This document shows, one piece after another, positions 1 through 6,819 of a stretch of 8,446 nt of DNA (positions are counted from its first letter, which is position 1; each line of letters starts with the position of its first letter). Where the stretch lies: contig JACQCN010000066.1 of the NCBI GenBank assembly GCA_016201575.1, positions 1-8,446 on the forward strand, given 5' to 3'. This DNA comes from Candidatus Rokuibacteriota bacterium. GTDB taxonomy: Bacteria; Methylomirabilota; Methylomirabilia; Rokubacteriales; CSP1-6. The position numbers and the translations under genes are program-made. Under the pieces are notes generated by a model. That model searched no databases. It was not told where the DNA came from and saw only the letters and a list, made by a program, of their open reading frames with translations.

Positions 1-1049
1 GCGGCGTAGACCTCCCAGTCCTTCGCCGGCTTCCGATACTCGACGACGTGGCGCACCTCCGGGTTGATGAGCGACATCGGCCACATCCCGGTGGCGATCC
101 GGACCGCCTCCTCGCCCATCTGGGTCTGGGCGCGCTCCCACGCCACTTCCGAGTAGCTCGCGTAGTGGTTCGTCAGGGAGACGTTGTCCATCTTGAGCAG
201 GGGGTTGCTCGGGTCCACGGGCTCCCGCTCGAACACGTCGAGGCCGGCCCCGGCGATCTTCCCGGCCTGCAGCGCCTCGATCAGCGCCGCCTCGTCCACC
301 ACCCCGCCCCGCGCGCAGTTGATGACGTAGGCGGTCGGCTTCATCAGCTCGAGCTGCTTGCGGCCGACGATATGGTGGGTCTCCTTGTTCAGGTACACGT
401 GCAGGCTGATGTAGTCGGCGCGGCGGCACACCTCGTCGACGGAGCCGACCATCTCGACCCCGTACTCCGTGGCATCCCAGGACGAGCGGTAGGGGTCGTG
501 GGCGATCACGTGCAGCCCGAACGCGCGCGCCTTGCGGGCAACGGCGCGGCCGATGTTGCCGAGGCCGATGATGCCGAAGGTCTGCCCGGCGATGTGCCCC
601 ATGGGCGGGAGGTGCTTCCGCGTCCACATGCCGCTGCGCACGAGCTTGTCGTGCCGGACGAACTTCCGCGCGCACACCAGGAAGTGCATGATCGTGTGGC
701 TCGAGACCTCCTCGGTGCCGAAGGAGGCCGTGTTGGCGAGGACGACGCCGTGGCGCGTGGCCGTCTCGAGGTCGAGCTGGTCGTAGCCGTGACCGAAGGA
801 GACCAGGCCCTTGCAGCGGCCGTTGTTGCCCATGTGCGCGAAGGCGGCCGGGTCGAACCCGTGCCCCTGCGCCATCGCGACGTCCACCCCCTTCACGGCC
901 TCGATCAGGTCGGCGGGAGTCTTGCCCGCGTACCGCTCGACGGTGCCGCCGACGCGCCGGACGGCCCGCGTCTGCTGCTCGATGGTGGAGGTGTCGAACG
1001 CGTCCCCGCCGGCGGGGCCGATGTAGAGCACTCGGATCAACTGTGTCAC
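1..1049 (-). CDS. D-2-hydroxyacid dehydrogenase, CtBP/phosphoglycerate dehydrogenase-like (3' end cut by window)
   Basis: NAD-dependent oxidoreductase that interconverts a 2-hydroxy acid and its 2-keto acid in the cytoplasm; the substrate is not predictable. I translated the minus strand from GTG at 1049: 349 codons plus two bases are present and the C-terminus lies beyond the left edge. Seen: a split catalytic domain (about residues 1-105 and 305 onward) around a Rossmann NAD domain with GLGNIG at 162-167, and an aspartate at 185 (HDPY) that favours NAD over NADP. The family triad is present as Arg247 (NCARGG), Glu276 (FEREP) and His295. The usual TPH around the histidine is TNH here, and the HYASYSEVA context resembles CtBP-like members. 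The start is supported by AGGAGG four bases upstream and by a GTGA overlap with a small upstream ORF. It appears to be the distal gene of the amidase/peptidase operon. Family is certain; exact substrate is not. Confidence 0.93.
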   Translation of the reverse strand, partial: MTQLIRVLYIGPAGGDAFDTSTIEQQTRAVRRVGGTVERYAGKTPADLIEAVKGVDVAMAQGHGFDPAAFAHMGNNGRCKGLVSFGHGYDQLDLETATRHGVVLANTASFGTEEVSSHTIMHFLVCARKFVRHDKLVRSGMWTRKHLPPMGHIAGQTFGIIGLGNIGRAVARKARAFGLHVIAHDPYRSSWDATEYGVEMVGSVDEVCRRADYISLHVYLNKETHHIVGRKQLELMKPTAYVINCARGGVVDEAALIEALQAGKIAGAGLDVFEREPVDPSNPLLKMDNVSLTNHYASYSEVAWERAQTQMGEEAVRIATGMWPMSLINPEVRHVVEYRKPAKDWEVYA

Positions 1050-1207
1050 GAGGCCTCCTGCAGGAGCGAGTGGGTCCAGCGGAGGCGATGATAGTCCACC
1101 GCGGCGCGAGCGACAACGCGCTCCTTCGGCCCGCACACCACTGCGCGCGTCCGGTCGAGCCAGATTCTCGCCTTGGAGGCGTCGGCGAGCGGCGGCAGTC
1201 GGAGCAT
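1046..1207 (-). CDS. Possible small hypothetical protein between peptidase and dehydrogenase
   Basis: An ORF of 53 codons from ATG at 1207 (GTG at 1210 is also in frame); I recognise no family. Three things support it. Its TGA (1048-1046) overlaps the dehydrogenase GTG as GTGA. It fills an otherwise 223-base gap in a tight operon. Its codons show the coding pattern of high-GC genes: by hand count about 75%, 54% and 87% G+C at positions 1, 2 and 3. The frame stays open and keeps high third-position GC upstream to CTG at 1276, which overlaps the peptidase stop. Read from there it would be 76 residues and begin with a hydrophobic Ala/Leu stretch (LTRAALAPTAVLLAIAAGA) like a short signal peptide or membrane anchor. 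The C-terminal part is basic and contains one Cys. No good ribosome binding site is seen for any of these starts. It could also be decayed coding sequence or chance in GC-rich DNA. Confidence 0.4.
   Translation of the reverse strand: MLRLPPLADASKARIWLDRTRAVVCGPKERVVARAAVDYHRLRWTHSLLQEAS
1054..1059 (-). promoter_or_regulatory. Ribosome binding site of the 2-hydroxyacid dehydrogenase
   Basis: A perfect AGGAGG on the minus strand lies four bases before the GTG at 1049. It fixes the start of the dehydrogenase and sits inside the last codons of the preceding small ORF, so the two would be translationally linked if the ORF is real. Confidence 0.7.
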
Positions 1208-1272
1208 CACCCCGGTCTCGGCGCCGGCGGCGATCGCGAGCAGGACAGCGGTCGGCGCGAGCGCGGCGCGCG

Positions 1273-3309
1273 TCAGCCGGCGCGGCCGAGCTGCGTCAGG
1301 ATGAACGCGTAGTCGAAAGCCAGCTCGCGGAGCGCGTCGTACCGGCCGGAGGCGCCGCCGTGGCCGGCGTCCATGTTGGTCTTGAACAGCAGCCGGGTGT
1401 CGTCTTTCATGGCGCGCAGCTTCGCCACCCACTTGGCGGGCTCCCAGTACATCACCTGGCTGTCGTTGAGCGAGGTCTTCACCAGGATCGCCGGGTAGCG
1501 GCGCGGCGCCAGGTTGGAGTACGGGCAGTAGGTCTTCATGTACTCGTAGTGCTCGGGGACCTTCGGGTTCCCCCACTCCTCGAACTCGCCCACCGTCAGC
1601 GGCAGCGACTCGTCGAGCATCGTGTTGATCACGTCCACGAACGGCACGCGCAGCATCGCCGCCCGGAACAGCTCCGGCCGCAGGTTCAGCGCCGCGCCCA
1701 CGAGGAGGCCGCCCGCGCTGCCGCCCTCGATGACGAGCCGGTCGGCCGCCGTGTAGCCGGCCACGACCAGGGACTCGGCGGCGGCCACGAAGTCGGTGAA
1801 CGTGTTGCGCTTGGACAGCATCCGGCCGGCGTCGTGCCAGCGCTTGCCCAGCTCGCCGCCGCCCCGAACGTGGGCGATCGCGAAGCTCACGCCGCGGTCG
1901 AGCAGGCTCAGGCGGGTGGACGAGAAGGTCACGGGGTAGGGCAGGCCGTAGGCCCCGTAGCCTGTCAGGAGCATCGGGCTGGTGCCGTCGGGCGGCGTGT
2001 CCGCGCGACAGACCAGGGAGATCGGGACGCGCGTGCCGTCGCTCGCCGTCGCGTGGATCCGCTCCGAGCGGTACCGCGACGGGTCGTAGCCGCCCAGGAC
2101 CTCGGTGCGCTTGAGCAGGACCAGCGCGCGCCCCACCATGTCGTAGTCGTAGACCGAGGACGGCGTGATCAGCGACTGGTAGCGGAAGCGGTAGCGCGCC
2201 GTCACGAACTCGGCGTTCGGCTCCGACGAGACCTCGTAGGTGGGCTCCGGGAACTCCACGTGGTGGGACGCCCGGTCGCCGAGCGCGGTGACGCGGAGGC
2301 GGATCAGCCCGTCCTCGCGGTCCTGGACCACGTAGTGCTCCGCGAACACGTCGACGTCCTCCAGCATCACGTCCTCGCGGTGGGGGATCAGCTCGGTCCA
2401 CCGCTCGGGCCGCGGGTCGGAGACGGGCGCGACGACGAGGCGGAAGTTGCGCCGGCCGCCGCCGTTGGTCCGGATGTAGAAGAGGTCGCCGCCGTGGTCG
2501 ACGGAGTACTCGTGATCCTTCTCGCGGGGCAGGATCACCGCCCAGGGCGCCGTCGGCTGGGCGGCGGGGACGAAGCGGATCTCCGAGCTCGTGAAGCTGG
2601 CGGAGGCGGCGAAGACGTAGGCGCGGCTCCGCGAGCGCGCGACGTGGAGCCGGAAGAGCTCGTCCGTCTCCTCGGAGAGCAGAAGGTCCTCGGCGGCCGC
2701 GCCCAGCCGGTGGAGCCAGAGCCGGTGCGGGCGCTTGGCGTGATCCTCGGTGACGTAGAGCAGGATCGCGGGGTCGGCCGACCACGCCACCGACGCGACC
2801 TTGTCCACGCGGTCGGGCAGCAGCGCGCCCGTGCGCAGGTCCTTCACGTAGAGCGTGTACTCGCGGAAGCCCGTGAAGTCGAGCGTGTAGGCCAGGAGAT
2901 GGCCGTCGTCGCTGGCCGCGTAGGCGCCGAGGGACAGGAAGGCGTGGCCCTCGGCGAGGGCGTTGAGGTCGAGCGTCACCTCCTCCGGCGCCTCCGGGCT
3001 TCCCGCCTTCCGGCAGAGGATCGGGTACTGCTTGCCATTCTCGGTGCGGGAGTAATAGAAGTGGCCGCCCCGCCGGTAGGGCACGCTCTGGTCGTCCTCC
3101 TTGATGCGGGCCAGCATCTCCCCGTAGAGCGCCTCCTGGAACGCCTCCGTCGGCTTCATGACCGCGTCGGTGTAGGCGTTCTCGGCCTGCAGGTAGGCGG
3201 TGACCTCGGGGTCGTCCTTCTGCCGGAGCCAGAAGTAGTCGTCCTGGCTCGCCTGGCCATGGACGAGGTCGGTCCGGGGCACCTTCTTCGCGACGGGCGG
3301 CTGGGTCAT
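1273..3309 (-). CDS. ptrB: Oligopeptidase B (protease II), prolyl oligopeptidase family S9A
   Basis: Cytoplasmic serine peptidase that cuts short peptides after Arg or Lys; larger proteins are excluded by the N-terminal beta-propeller. From ATG at 3309 it is 678 residues, close to the 686 I recall for E. coli PtrB. Layout: a short N-terminal segment with DDYFWLR, a propeller over about residues 75-410, then an alpha/beta hydrolase domain. The catalytic triad is Ser531 in GGSAGG, Asp616 in SLNDSQV and His650 in AGHGGASGRYD, nearly the E. coli positions as I recall them (532, 617, 652). Glu575 and Glu577 in GEFEEWGNP match the two glutamates that bind a basic P1 side chain, so oligopeptidase B fits better than prolyl oligopeptidase. 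GYGAYG and HVRGGGELG are also family motifs. It lies downstream of the amidase in the same direction. Start is uncertain: ATG 3318 and GTG 3537 are in frame upstream, but 3309 matches family length best. Confidence 0.95.
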   Translation of the reverse strand: MTQPPVAKKVPRTDLVHGQASQDDYFWLRQKDDPEVTAYLQAENAYTDAVMKPTEAFQEALYGEMLARIKEDDQSVPYRRGGHFYYSRTENGKQYPILCRKAGSPEAPEEVTLDLNALAEGHAFLSLGAYAASDDGHLLAYTLDFTGFREYTLYVKDLRTGALLPDRVDKVASVAWSADPAILLYVTEDHAKRPHRLWLHRLGAAAEDLLLSEETDELFRLHVARSRSRAYVFAASASFTSSEIRFVPAAQPTAPWAVILPREKDHEYSVDHGGDLFYIRTNGGGRRNFRLVVAPVSDPRPERWTELIPHREDVMLEDVDVFAEHYVVQDREDGLIRLRVTALGDRASHHVEFPEPTYEVSSEPNAEFVTARYRFRYQSLITPSSVYDYDMVGRALVLLKRTEVLGGYDPSRYRSERIHATASDGTRVPISLVCRADTPPDGTSPMLLTGYGAYGLPYPVTFSSTRLSLLDRGVSFAIAHVRGGGELGKRWHDAGRMLSKRNTFTDFVAAAESLVVAGYTAADRLVIEGGSAGGLLVGAALNLRPELFRAAMLRVPFVDVINTMLDESLPLTVGEFEEWGNPKVPEHYEYMKTYCPYSNLAPRRYPAILVKTSLNDSQVMYWEPAKWVAKLRAMKDDTRLLFKTNMDAGHGGASGRYDALRELAFDYAFILTQLGRAG

Positions 3310-3537
3310 GGCTCCCATTATGCCCGTACCGGCCGCCGGCCAGGGCGTCCGGCCCGTGGTGGCCTGGAAGCGCCCTTCCGCGTAGAGCCGGTACCCGGTC
3401 TCGTAGAACGCGATCGCGTCCTCGGTGAGCCCCGGCGCGGCGCCGGCCGCCACCTCCCGCAGCTCGTAGTCCCCTGGGCTGACGCGGTGCGCTCGCGCCC
3501 GCTTGCGGATGCCGATCCAGAGACGGATCGCGCGCAC
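3310..3537 (-). other. Coding-like in-frame extension upstream of oligopeptidase B
   Basis: Between the amidase stop (3542-3540) and the peptidase start, the peptidase frame remains open for 76 codons from a GTG at 3537, only two bases after the amidase TAG. Third-position GC is about 91% by hand count, and the translation looks like real protein: a basic start (LWIGIRKRARAHR), then a mixed stretch including YELREVAAG and AIAFYETGYRLYAEGRFQ. The last ten or so codons before the peptidase look less coding-like. I know of no such extension in oligopeptidase B. Either the peptidase is a 754-residue protein with an extra N-terminal region, or a separate small gene once stood here and has lost its own stop. 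No function can be given. Confidence 0.5.
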
Positions 3538-3539
3538 CG

Positions 3540-4967
3540 CTACAGCGTGGGCGCGCGGTCGAACCACGGCCGGGCGGCCTCGAGCTGCGCGGCCAGGCGG
3601 AAGAGCGTCGCCTCGGCGCCGTAGCGGGCCGCGAGCTGCACCGCGACCGGCAGGCCCCCCGCCGCGGGCCCGAGCGGCAACACGATCGCCGGCTGCCCCG
3701 TGATGTTGAACCACACCGTGAACGGGGAGAAGTGGAAGACGCGCCGCCAGTACTCGTCGACGTCCTCCATCATCATGTCGATCCAGCCGAGCTTCACGGG
3801 CAAGGTGGCGAGCGCGGGGGTGAGCAGCACGTCGTACGTCGCGTGGAACGCCGCCATCTGCCGCCCGAGGCGGTGGGCCGTCTGCGTCGCGCGCACGTAG
3901 TCGGCCCCGCTGACCCTCTCGCCCTTCTGCGCGGTGCCCCACGTCACGCGCTCGACCTCGTCGGGGCGCGGCATCCGGCCGGCGGTCGGATGGCCCGCGA
4001 GGTTGACGACGGTGTTGGCGGCGGCGAGCGTGAGGAAGGTCGGGACCACCGCGCCGCCGTCGATCTCGGGATCCGCTTCCTCCACGCGGTGGCCGAGGTC
4101 GGCGCAGAGCCGCGCCGCCTCGCGCAGCGCGCGGAGGCTCTCAGCCTCGACGGGCGCGCCATTCGGCGTCCGGCTCGTGTACGCGATGCGCAGACCCCCC
4201 GGGTGCGTGCTCACCTCCTGCAGGAACGGCCGCGCCGGCGGCGGCGCAACGTACGGGTCGCCGGGGCCGGGCCCGGCGGTGGCGTCGAGCAGCGCGGCCG
4301 AGTCGCGCACGCTCAGCGTCACCGCGTGCTCGGTCGAGAGCCCGCCCAGCCCCTCGCCGATGTAGGGCGCCATCGTGTTGCGGGCGCGCGTCGGCTTGAG
4401 GCCGACCACGCCGCAGCAGGCGGCCGGGGCCCGGATCGAGCCGAAGCCGTCGCTGGCGTGCGCCATCGGGAGCATGCGCGCGCCCACCGCCGCCGCGGCG
4501 CCGCCGCTGGAGCCGCCGGAGATGCGCGTGCGGTCCCAGGGGTTGCGCGTGGGTCCGTAGAGCTGCGGCTCGCACGTGAGGCTCAGGCCCATCTCGCACG
4601 TGTTCGTGCGGCCGAAGACGACGAGCCCCGCGCGCTTGAGCCGCTTGACGTGCTCGCTGTCCGCCGCCGCCGGCGGCGCGTCGGCGAAGAACCGGGAGTC
4701 GCGCGTGGTGCGTACGCCCGCCAGCGAGGCCGTCAGGTCCTTCAGCAGGTACGGAACGCCGCGGAACGGCCCGTCGGGAAGGCCGCCGGCGATCGCCTTG
4801 CGCGCATAATCGTAGAGCGGCGTGACGACGGCGTTGACGGCCCGGTTGCGGGCCTCCACGCGCTCGATCCCCGCCTCCAGCAGCTCGATCGGCGTGACCA
4901 GGCGCCGGCGCACGAGCTCGGCCAGCCCGAGCCCGTCGTAGTGCTCGTAATCGGCGAATCTACCCAC
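3540..4967 (-). CDS. Amidase signature (AS) family amidase
   Basis: Hydrolyses a carboxamide or C-N amide bond to an acid plus ammonia or amine; the substrate is unknown. At 475 residues it has the usual length for the family, which includes GatA, fatty acid amide hydrolase and nylon-oligomer hydrolases. The Ser-cisSer-Lys triad is visible: Lys76 in LLKD, Ser153 in GGSSGG and nucleophile Ser177 in DGFGSIR, with the 24-residue Ser-Ser spacing of the family. GLKPTRAR and the C-terminal PAIVLPLG and GLPVAVQL are also typical. Oddity: the residue two before the nucleophile is Phe, where GatA and FAAH have Gly. No signal peptide is seen, so it is cytoplasmic. The start is GTG at 4967 behind a purine-rich GAGAGGGGG about 7-10 bases upstream. 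A GatA role in a tRNA amidotransferase is unlikely: no gatB or gatC is adjacent and the sequence reads as a free-standing amidase. It is the first gene of the leftward operon. Confidence 0.93.
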   Translation of the reverse strand: MGRFADYEHYDGLGLAELVRRRLVTPIELLEAGIERVEARNRAVNAVVTPLYDYARKAIAGGLPDGPFRGVPYLLKDLTASLAGVRTTRDSRFFADAPPAAADSEHVKRLKRAGLVVFGRTNTCEMGLSLTCEPQLYGPTRNPWDRTRISGGSSGGAAAAVGARMLPMAHASDGFGSIRAPAACCGVVGLKPTRARNTMAPYIGEGLGGLSTEHAVTLSVRDSAALLDATAGPGPGDPYVAPPPARPFLQEVSTHPGGLRIAYTSRTPNGAPVEAESLRALREAARLCADLGHRVEEADPEIDGGAVVPTFLTLAAANTVVNLAGHPTAGRMPRPDEVERVTWGTAQKGERVSGADYVRATQTAHRLGRQMAAFHATYDVLLTPALATLPVKLGWIDMMMEDVDEYWRRVFHFSPFTVWFNITGQPAIVLPLGPAAGGLPVAVQLAARYGAEATLFRLAAQLEAARPWFDRAPTL

Positions 4968-5008
4968 TGCACTGCCCCCTCTCGCGAATGGGGACCGACT
5001 GTCCGCGC

Positions 5009-5023
5009 GCCGGCTTTGCCGGC
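5009..5023. repeat. Short perfect hairpin in the divergent spacer
   Basis: GCCGGC, a TTT loop, then GCCGGC again: a six-base-pair stem (5009-5014 with 5018-5023). On the minus strand it would fall in the 5' leader of the amidase mRNA. No T-run follows on either strand, so it is not a standard terminator. It may be chance in GC-rich DNA or an operator-like site. Confidence 0.35.
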
Positions 5024-5061
5024 CATCCCGGCCTGCCTCCTTCGATCACGAGAAGCTTCGG

Positions 5062-5091
5062 ATCATCGCCCGCGGGCGCCTCCGCTGTCAA
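5062..5091 (-). promoter_or_regulatory. Candidate sigma70-type promoter for the leftward operon
   Basis: On the minus strand a perfect -35 hexamer TTGACA (5091-5086) is followed after 18 bases by GATGAT (5067-5062), a 4-of-6 match to the -10 box. Transcription would start near 5054 and give a leader of roughly 85-90 bases before the amidase GTG. For the rightward unit I see only a weak -10-like TAGACT (5100-5105) with no matching -35. Apart from this candidate, the hairpin at 5009-5023 and the two ribosome binding sites, the spacer 4968-5135 shows nothing else. Confidence 0.35.
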
Positions 5092-5126
5092 CGGCGTGGT
5101 AGACTGGCGCGGATTTTCTCCGCAAT

Positions 5127-5130
5127 GGAG
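5127..5130 (+). promoter_or_regulatory. Ribosome binding site of the amidohydrolase
   Basis: GGAG lies five bases before the ATG at 5136. It supports that start; the GATGG-like ATG at 5125 overlapping the site is out of frame. Confidence 0.55.
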
Positions 5131-5135
5131 CCGGC

Positions 5136-6818
5136 ATGCTCGACCTGGTCATCAAAAACGGCAGCGTGATCGACGGCACCGGCGCGCCGCGCGCGGTGGG
5201 CGACGTGGGCGTGGCCGCGGGCCGCATCGCCGCCGTGGGCCGCGTGGACGAGCGCGGCGGGCGCGAGATCGACGCGACGGGGCTCGTCGTGTGCCCGGGC
5301 TTCATCGACCTGCACACCCACTACGACGCCCAGTACACCTGGGATCCCTACGCGACCAGCAGCATCTGGCACGGCGTCACCACCACCGTGATCGGCAACT
5401 GCGGCTTCGCGATCGCGCCCTGCCGCCCGCCCGACCGCGAGCGGACCATGCGGACGCTGATGAAGGTCGAGGGCATGTCTCTCCGGGCGATGCAGGCGGG
5501 CATCACGTGGGACTTCGAGACGTTCCCGGAGTACCTCGACCACCTCGAGCGCCGCAACCCGAGCCTCAACGTCGCGGCCCTGCTCGGCCACTCCGCCGTG
5601 CGGCAGTGGGTCATGGGGCCGGACGCGCAGCATCGGGTGGCCACGCCCGACGAGGTGGCGGCGATGGCGGGGCTGGTCCGCGAGGCCATGGCCACGGGCG
5701 CGATCGGGCTCGGGTCCTCGACGGCCGAGGCCCACGTCGGAGACGGCGGCCTGCCCGTCCCGAGCCGGCTCGCCGACCTCGCGGAGCTGCGGGCGCTGAC
5801 GCGGGCGATGGGCGAGAGCGGCCGCGGCGTCTTCGAGATCACCGTCGGGACGAAGACGACCATGGAGGACCTGCGGGAGATCCATCGCGAGAGCGGCCGG
5901 CCCGTCATCTGGGCGGCGTTCTTCCATCGCGACGACCGGCCGGAGTACACGACGACGCACCTCGCGTACACGGACGCGTTCCAGCGCGAGGGCGTCGAGG
6001 TGCGGCCGCAGGTCTCGTGCCGCCCGCTCACCATGGACTTCACGCTGCACAACCCCTACCCCTTCGAGGGCATGGCGGCCTGGAAGCGGGTGAGCGCGCG
6101 GCCCGAGCCGGAGTGGGCGCGGGTCTACGCCGACCCGGAGTTCCGCGCCGAGCTGAAGGCGGAGCTGGCCGCCGAGCGGTTCGCGGTGTTCCGCGGCCGC
6201 TGGGACCTGGTGCGGGTGCTCAAGGTCGGCCGGCCGGCCCATCAGGCGTCCGTGGGCAAGACGATCACGCAGATCGCCGCGGAGACGGGCAAGGACGAGG
6301 TGGACGCCTGGCTCGATCTCGCCCTCGCCGACGGCCTGGAGACGGAGTTCCTGGCGGGCCTGATGAACGCCAACGACGCGGTCGTCGGCGACCTGATCAC
6401 GCACCCGTACACGCTCGTCTCGCTCTCGGACGCGGGCGCGCACTGCTCGCTGCTCTGCGACGCCGGGTACTCGACGACGCTGCTGGGCAAGTGGGTGCGC
6501 GAGAAGCAGCGGCTCTCGCTCGAGCACGCCGTGCGCCGGCTCACCGCGGACCCGGCGCGCGCCTACCGCATCCCCGAGCGCGGCCTGCTGCGGCCGGGCT
6601 TCTGGGCGGACCTCGTCGTGCTCGACCCCGACACCGTGGAGGCGCGGCCGGTCGAGTGGGTGCACGACCTGCCCGCCGGCGAGCCGCGCTTCATCGCGCG
6701 GGCGCGCGGCGTCGAGTGGAGCCTGGTCAACGGCGAGCCCGTGCTCGAGCGCGGCGAGATCGTGGACCGGCCCGCGGGCGCGCGCCCCGGCCGGGTGCTG
6801 CGGGCGTTCGACGCCTAG
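5136..6818 (+). CDS. Amidohydrolase, N-acyl-D-amino-acid deacylase (D-aminoacylase)-like
   Basis: Metal-dependent hydrolase of the amidohydrolase superfamily (560 residues), expected to cleave an N-acyl or related amide bond in the cytoplasm. Seen: the N-terminal beta strand pattern LVIKNGSVIDGTG (4-16), the metal-binding GFIDLHTHYD with His60 and His62, GNCGF with Cys89 (the bridging cysteine of D-aminoacylases), SDAGAHC with Asp432 as the likely catalytic acid, and the C-terminal GARPGRVLR ending typical of D-aminoacylases. The middle differs: where D-aminoacylases carry a THMR histidine, this protein reads FEITVG near 234-238, and the next histidine is His264 in AAFFHRDDRPEY. It therefore belongs to a divergent subgroup whose substrate I cannot name; a hydantoinase or dipeptidase-like activity is possible. 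It heads the rightward operon and its stop is one base before the SDR start. Confidence 0.9.
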   Translation: MLDLVIKNGSVIDGTGAPRAVGDVGVAAGRIAAVGRVDERGGREIDATGLVVCPGFIDLHTHYDAQYTWDPYATSSIWHGVTTTVIGNCGFAIAPCRPPDRERTMRTLMKVEGMSLRAMQAGITWDFETFPEYLDHLERRNPSLNVAALLGHSAVRQWVMGPDAQHRVATPDEVAAMAGLVREAMATGAIGLGSSTAEAHVGDGGLPVPSRLADLAELRALTRAMGESGRGVFEITVGTKTTMEDLREIHRESGRPVIWAAFFHRDDRPEYTTTHLAYTDAFQREGVEVRPQVSCRPLTMDFTLHNPYPFEGMAAWKRVSARPEPEWARVYADPEFRAELKAELAAERFAVFRGRWDLVRVLKVGRPAHQASVGKTITQIAAETGKDEVDAWLDLALADGLETEFLAGLMNANDAVVGDLITHPYTLVSLSDAGAHCSLLCDAGYSTTLLGKWVREKQRLSLEHAVRRLTADPARAYRIPERGLLRPGFWADLVVLDPDTVEARPVEWVHDLPAGEPRFIARARGVEWSLVNGEPVLERGEIVDRPAGARPGRVLRAFDA

Positions 6819-6819
6819 C

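Noticed and set aside
48..1091. Plus-strand frame of 347 codons opposite the 2-hydroxyacid dehydrogenase
   Set aside because: The minus strand has an intact Rossmann motif, catalytic triad and a strong ribosome binding site; the plus frame has none of these.
3316..3320. TAATG stop/start overlap before oligopeptidase B
   Set aside because: The TAA is in the amidase phase, but the amidase already ends at 3540, and the intervening codons in that phase do not look coding.
1360..3624. Long open frame on the plus strand (754 codons) opposite oligopeptidase B
   Set aside because: It is antisense to a gene with full family motifs, and its translation is low-complexity Arg/Val/Ala/Gly/His-rich. Such frames arise because stop codons are rare in GC-rich DNA.
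5009..5023. GCCGGC hairpin as a transcription terminator
   Set aside because: It has no T-tract on either strand and lies between divergent gene starts, where no terminator is expected.
3732..5102. Plus-strand frame of 456 codons opposite the amidase
   Set aside because: Antisense shadow of the amidase; composition is typical of a GC artefact.
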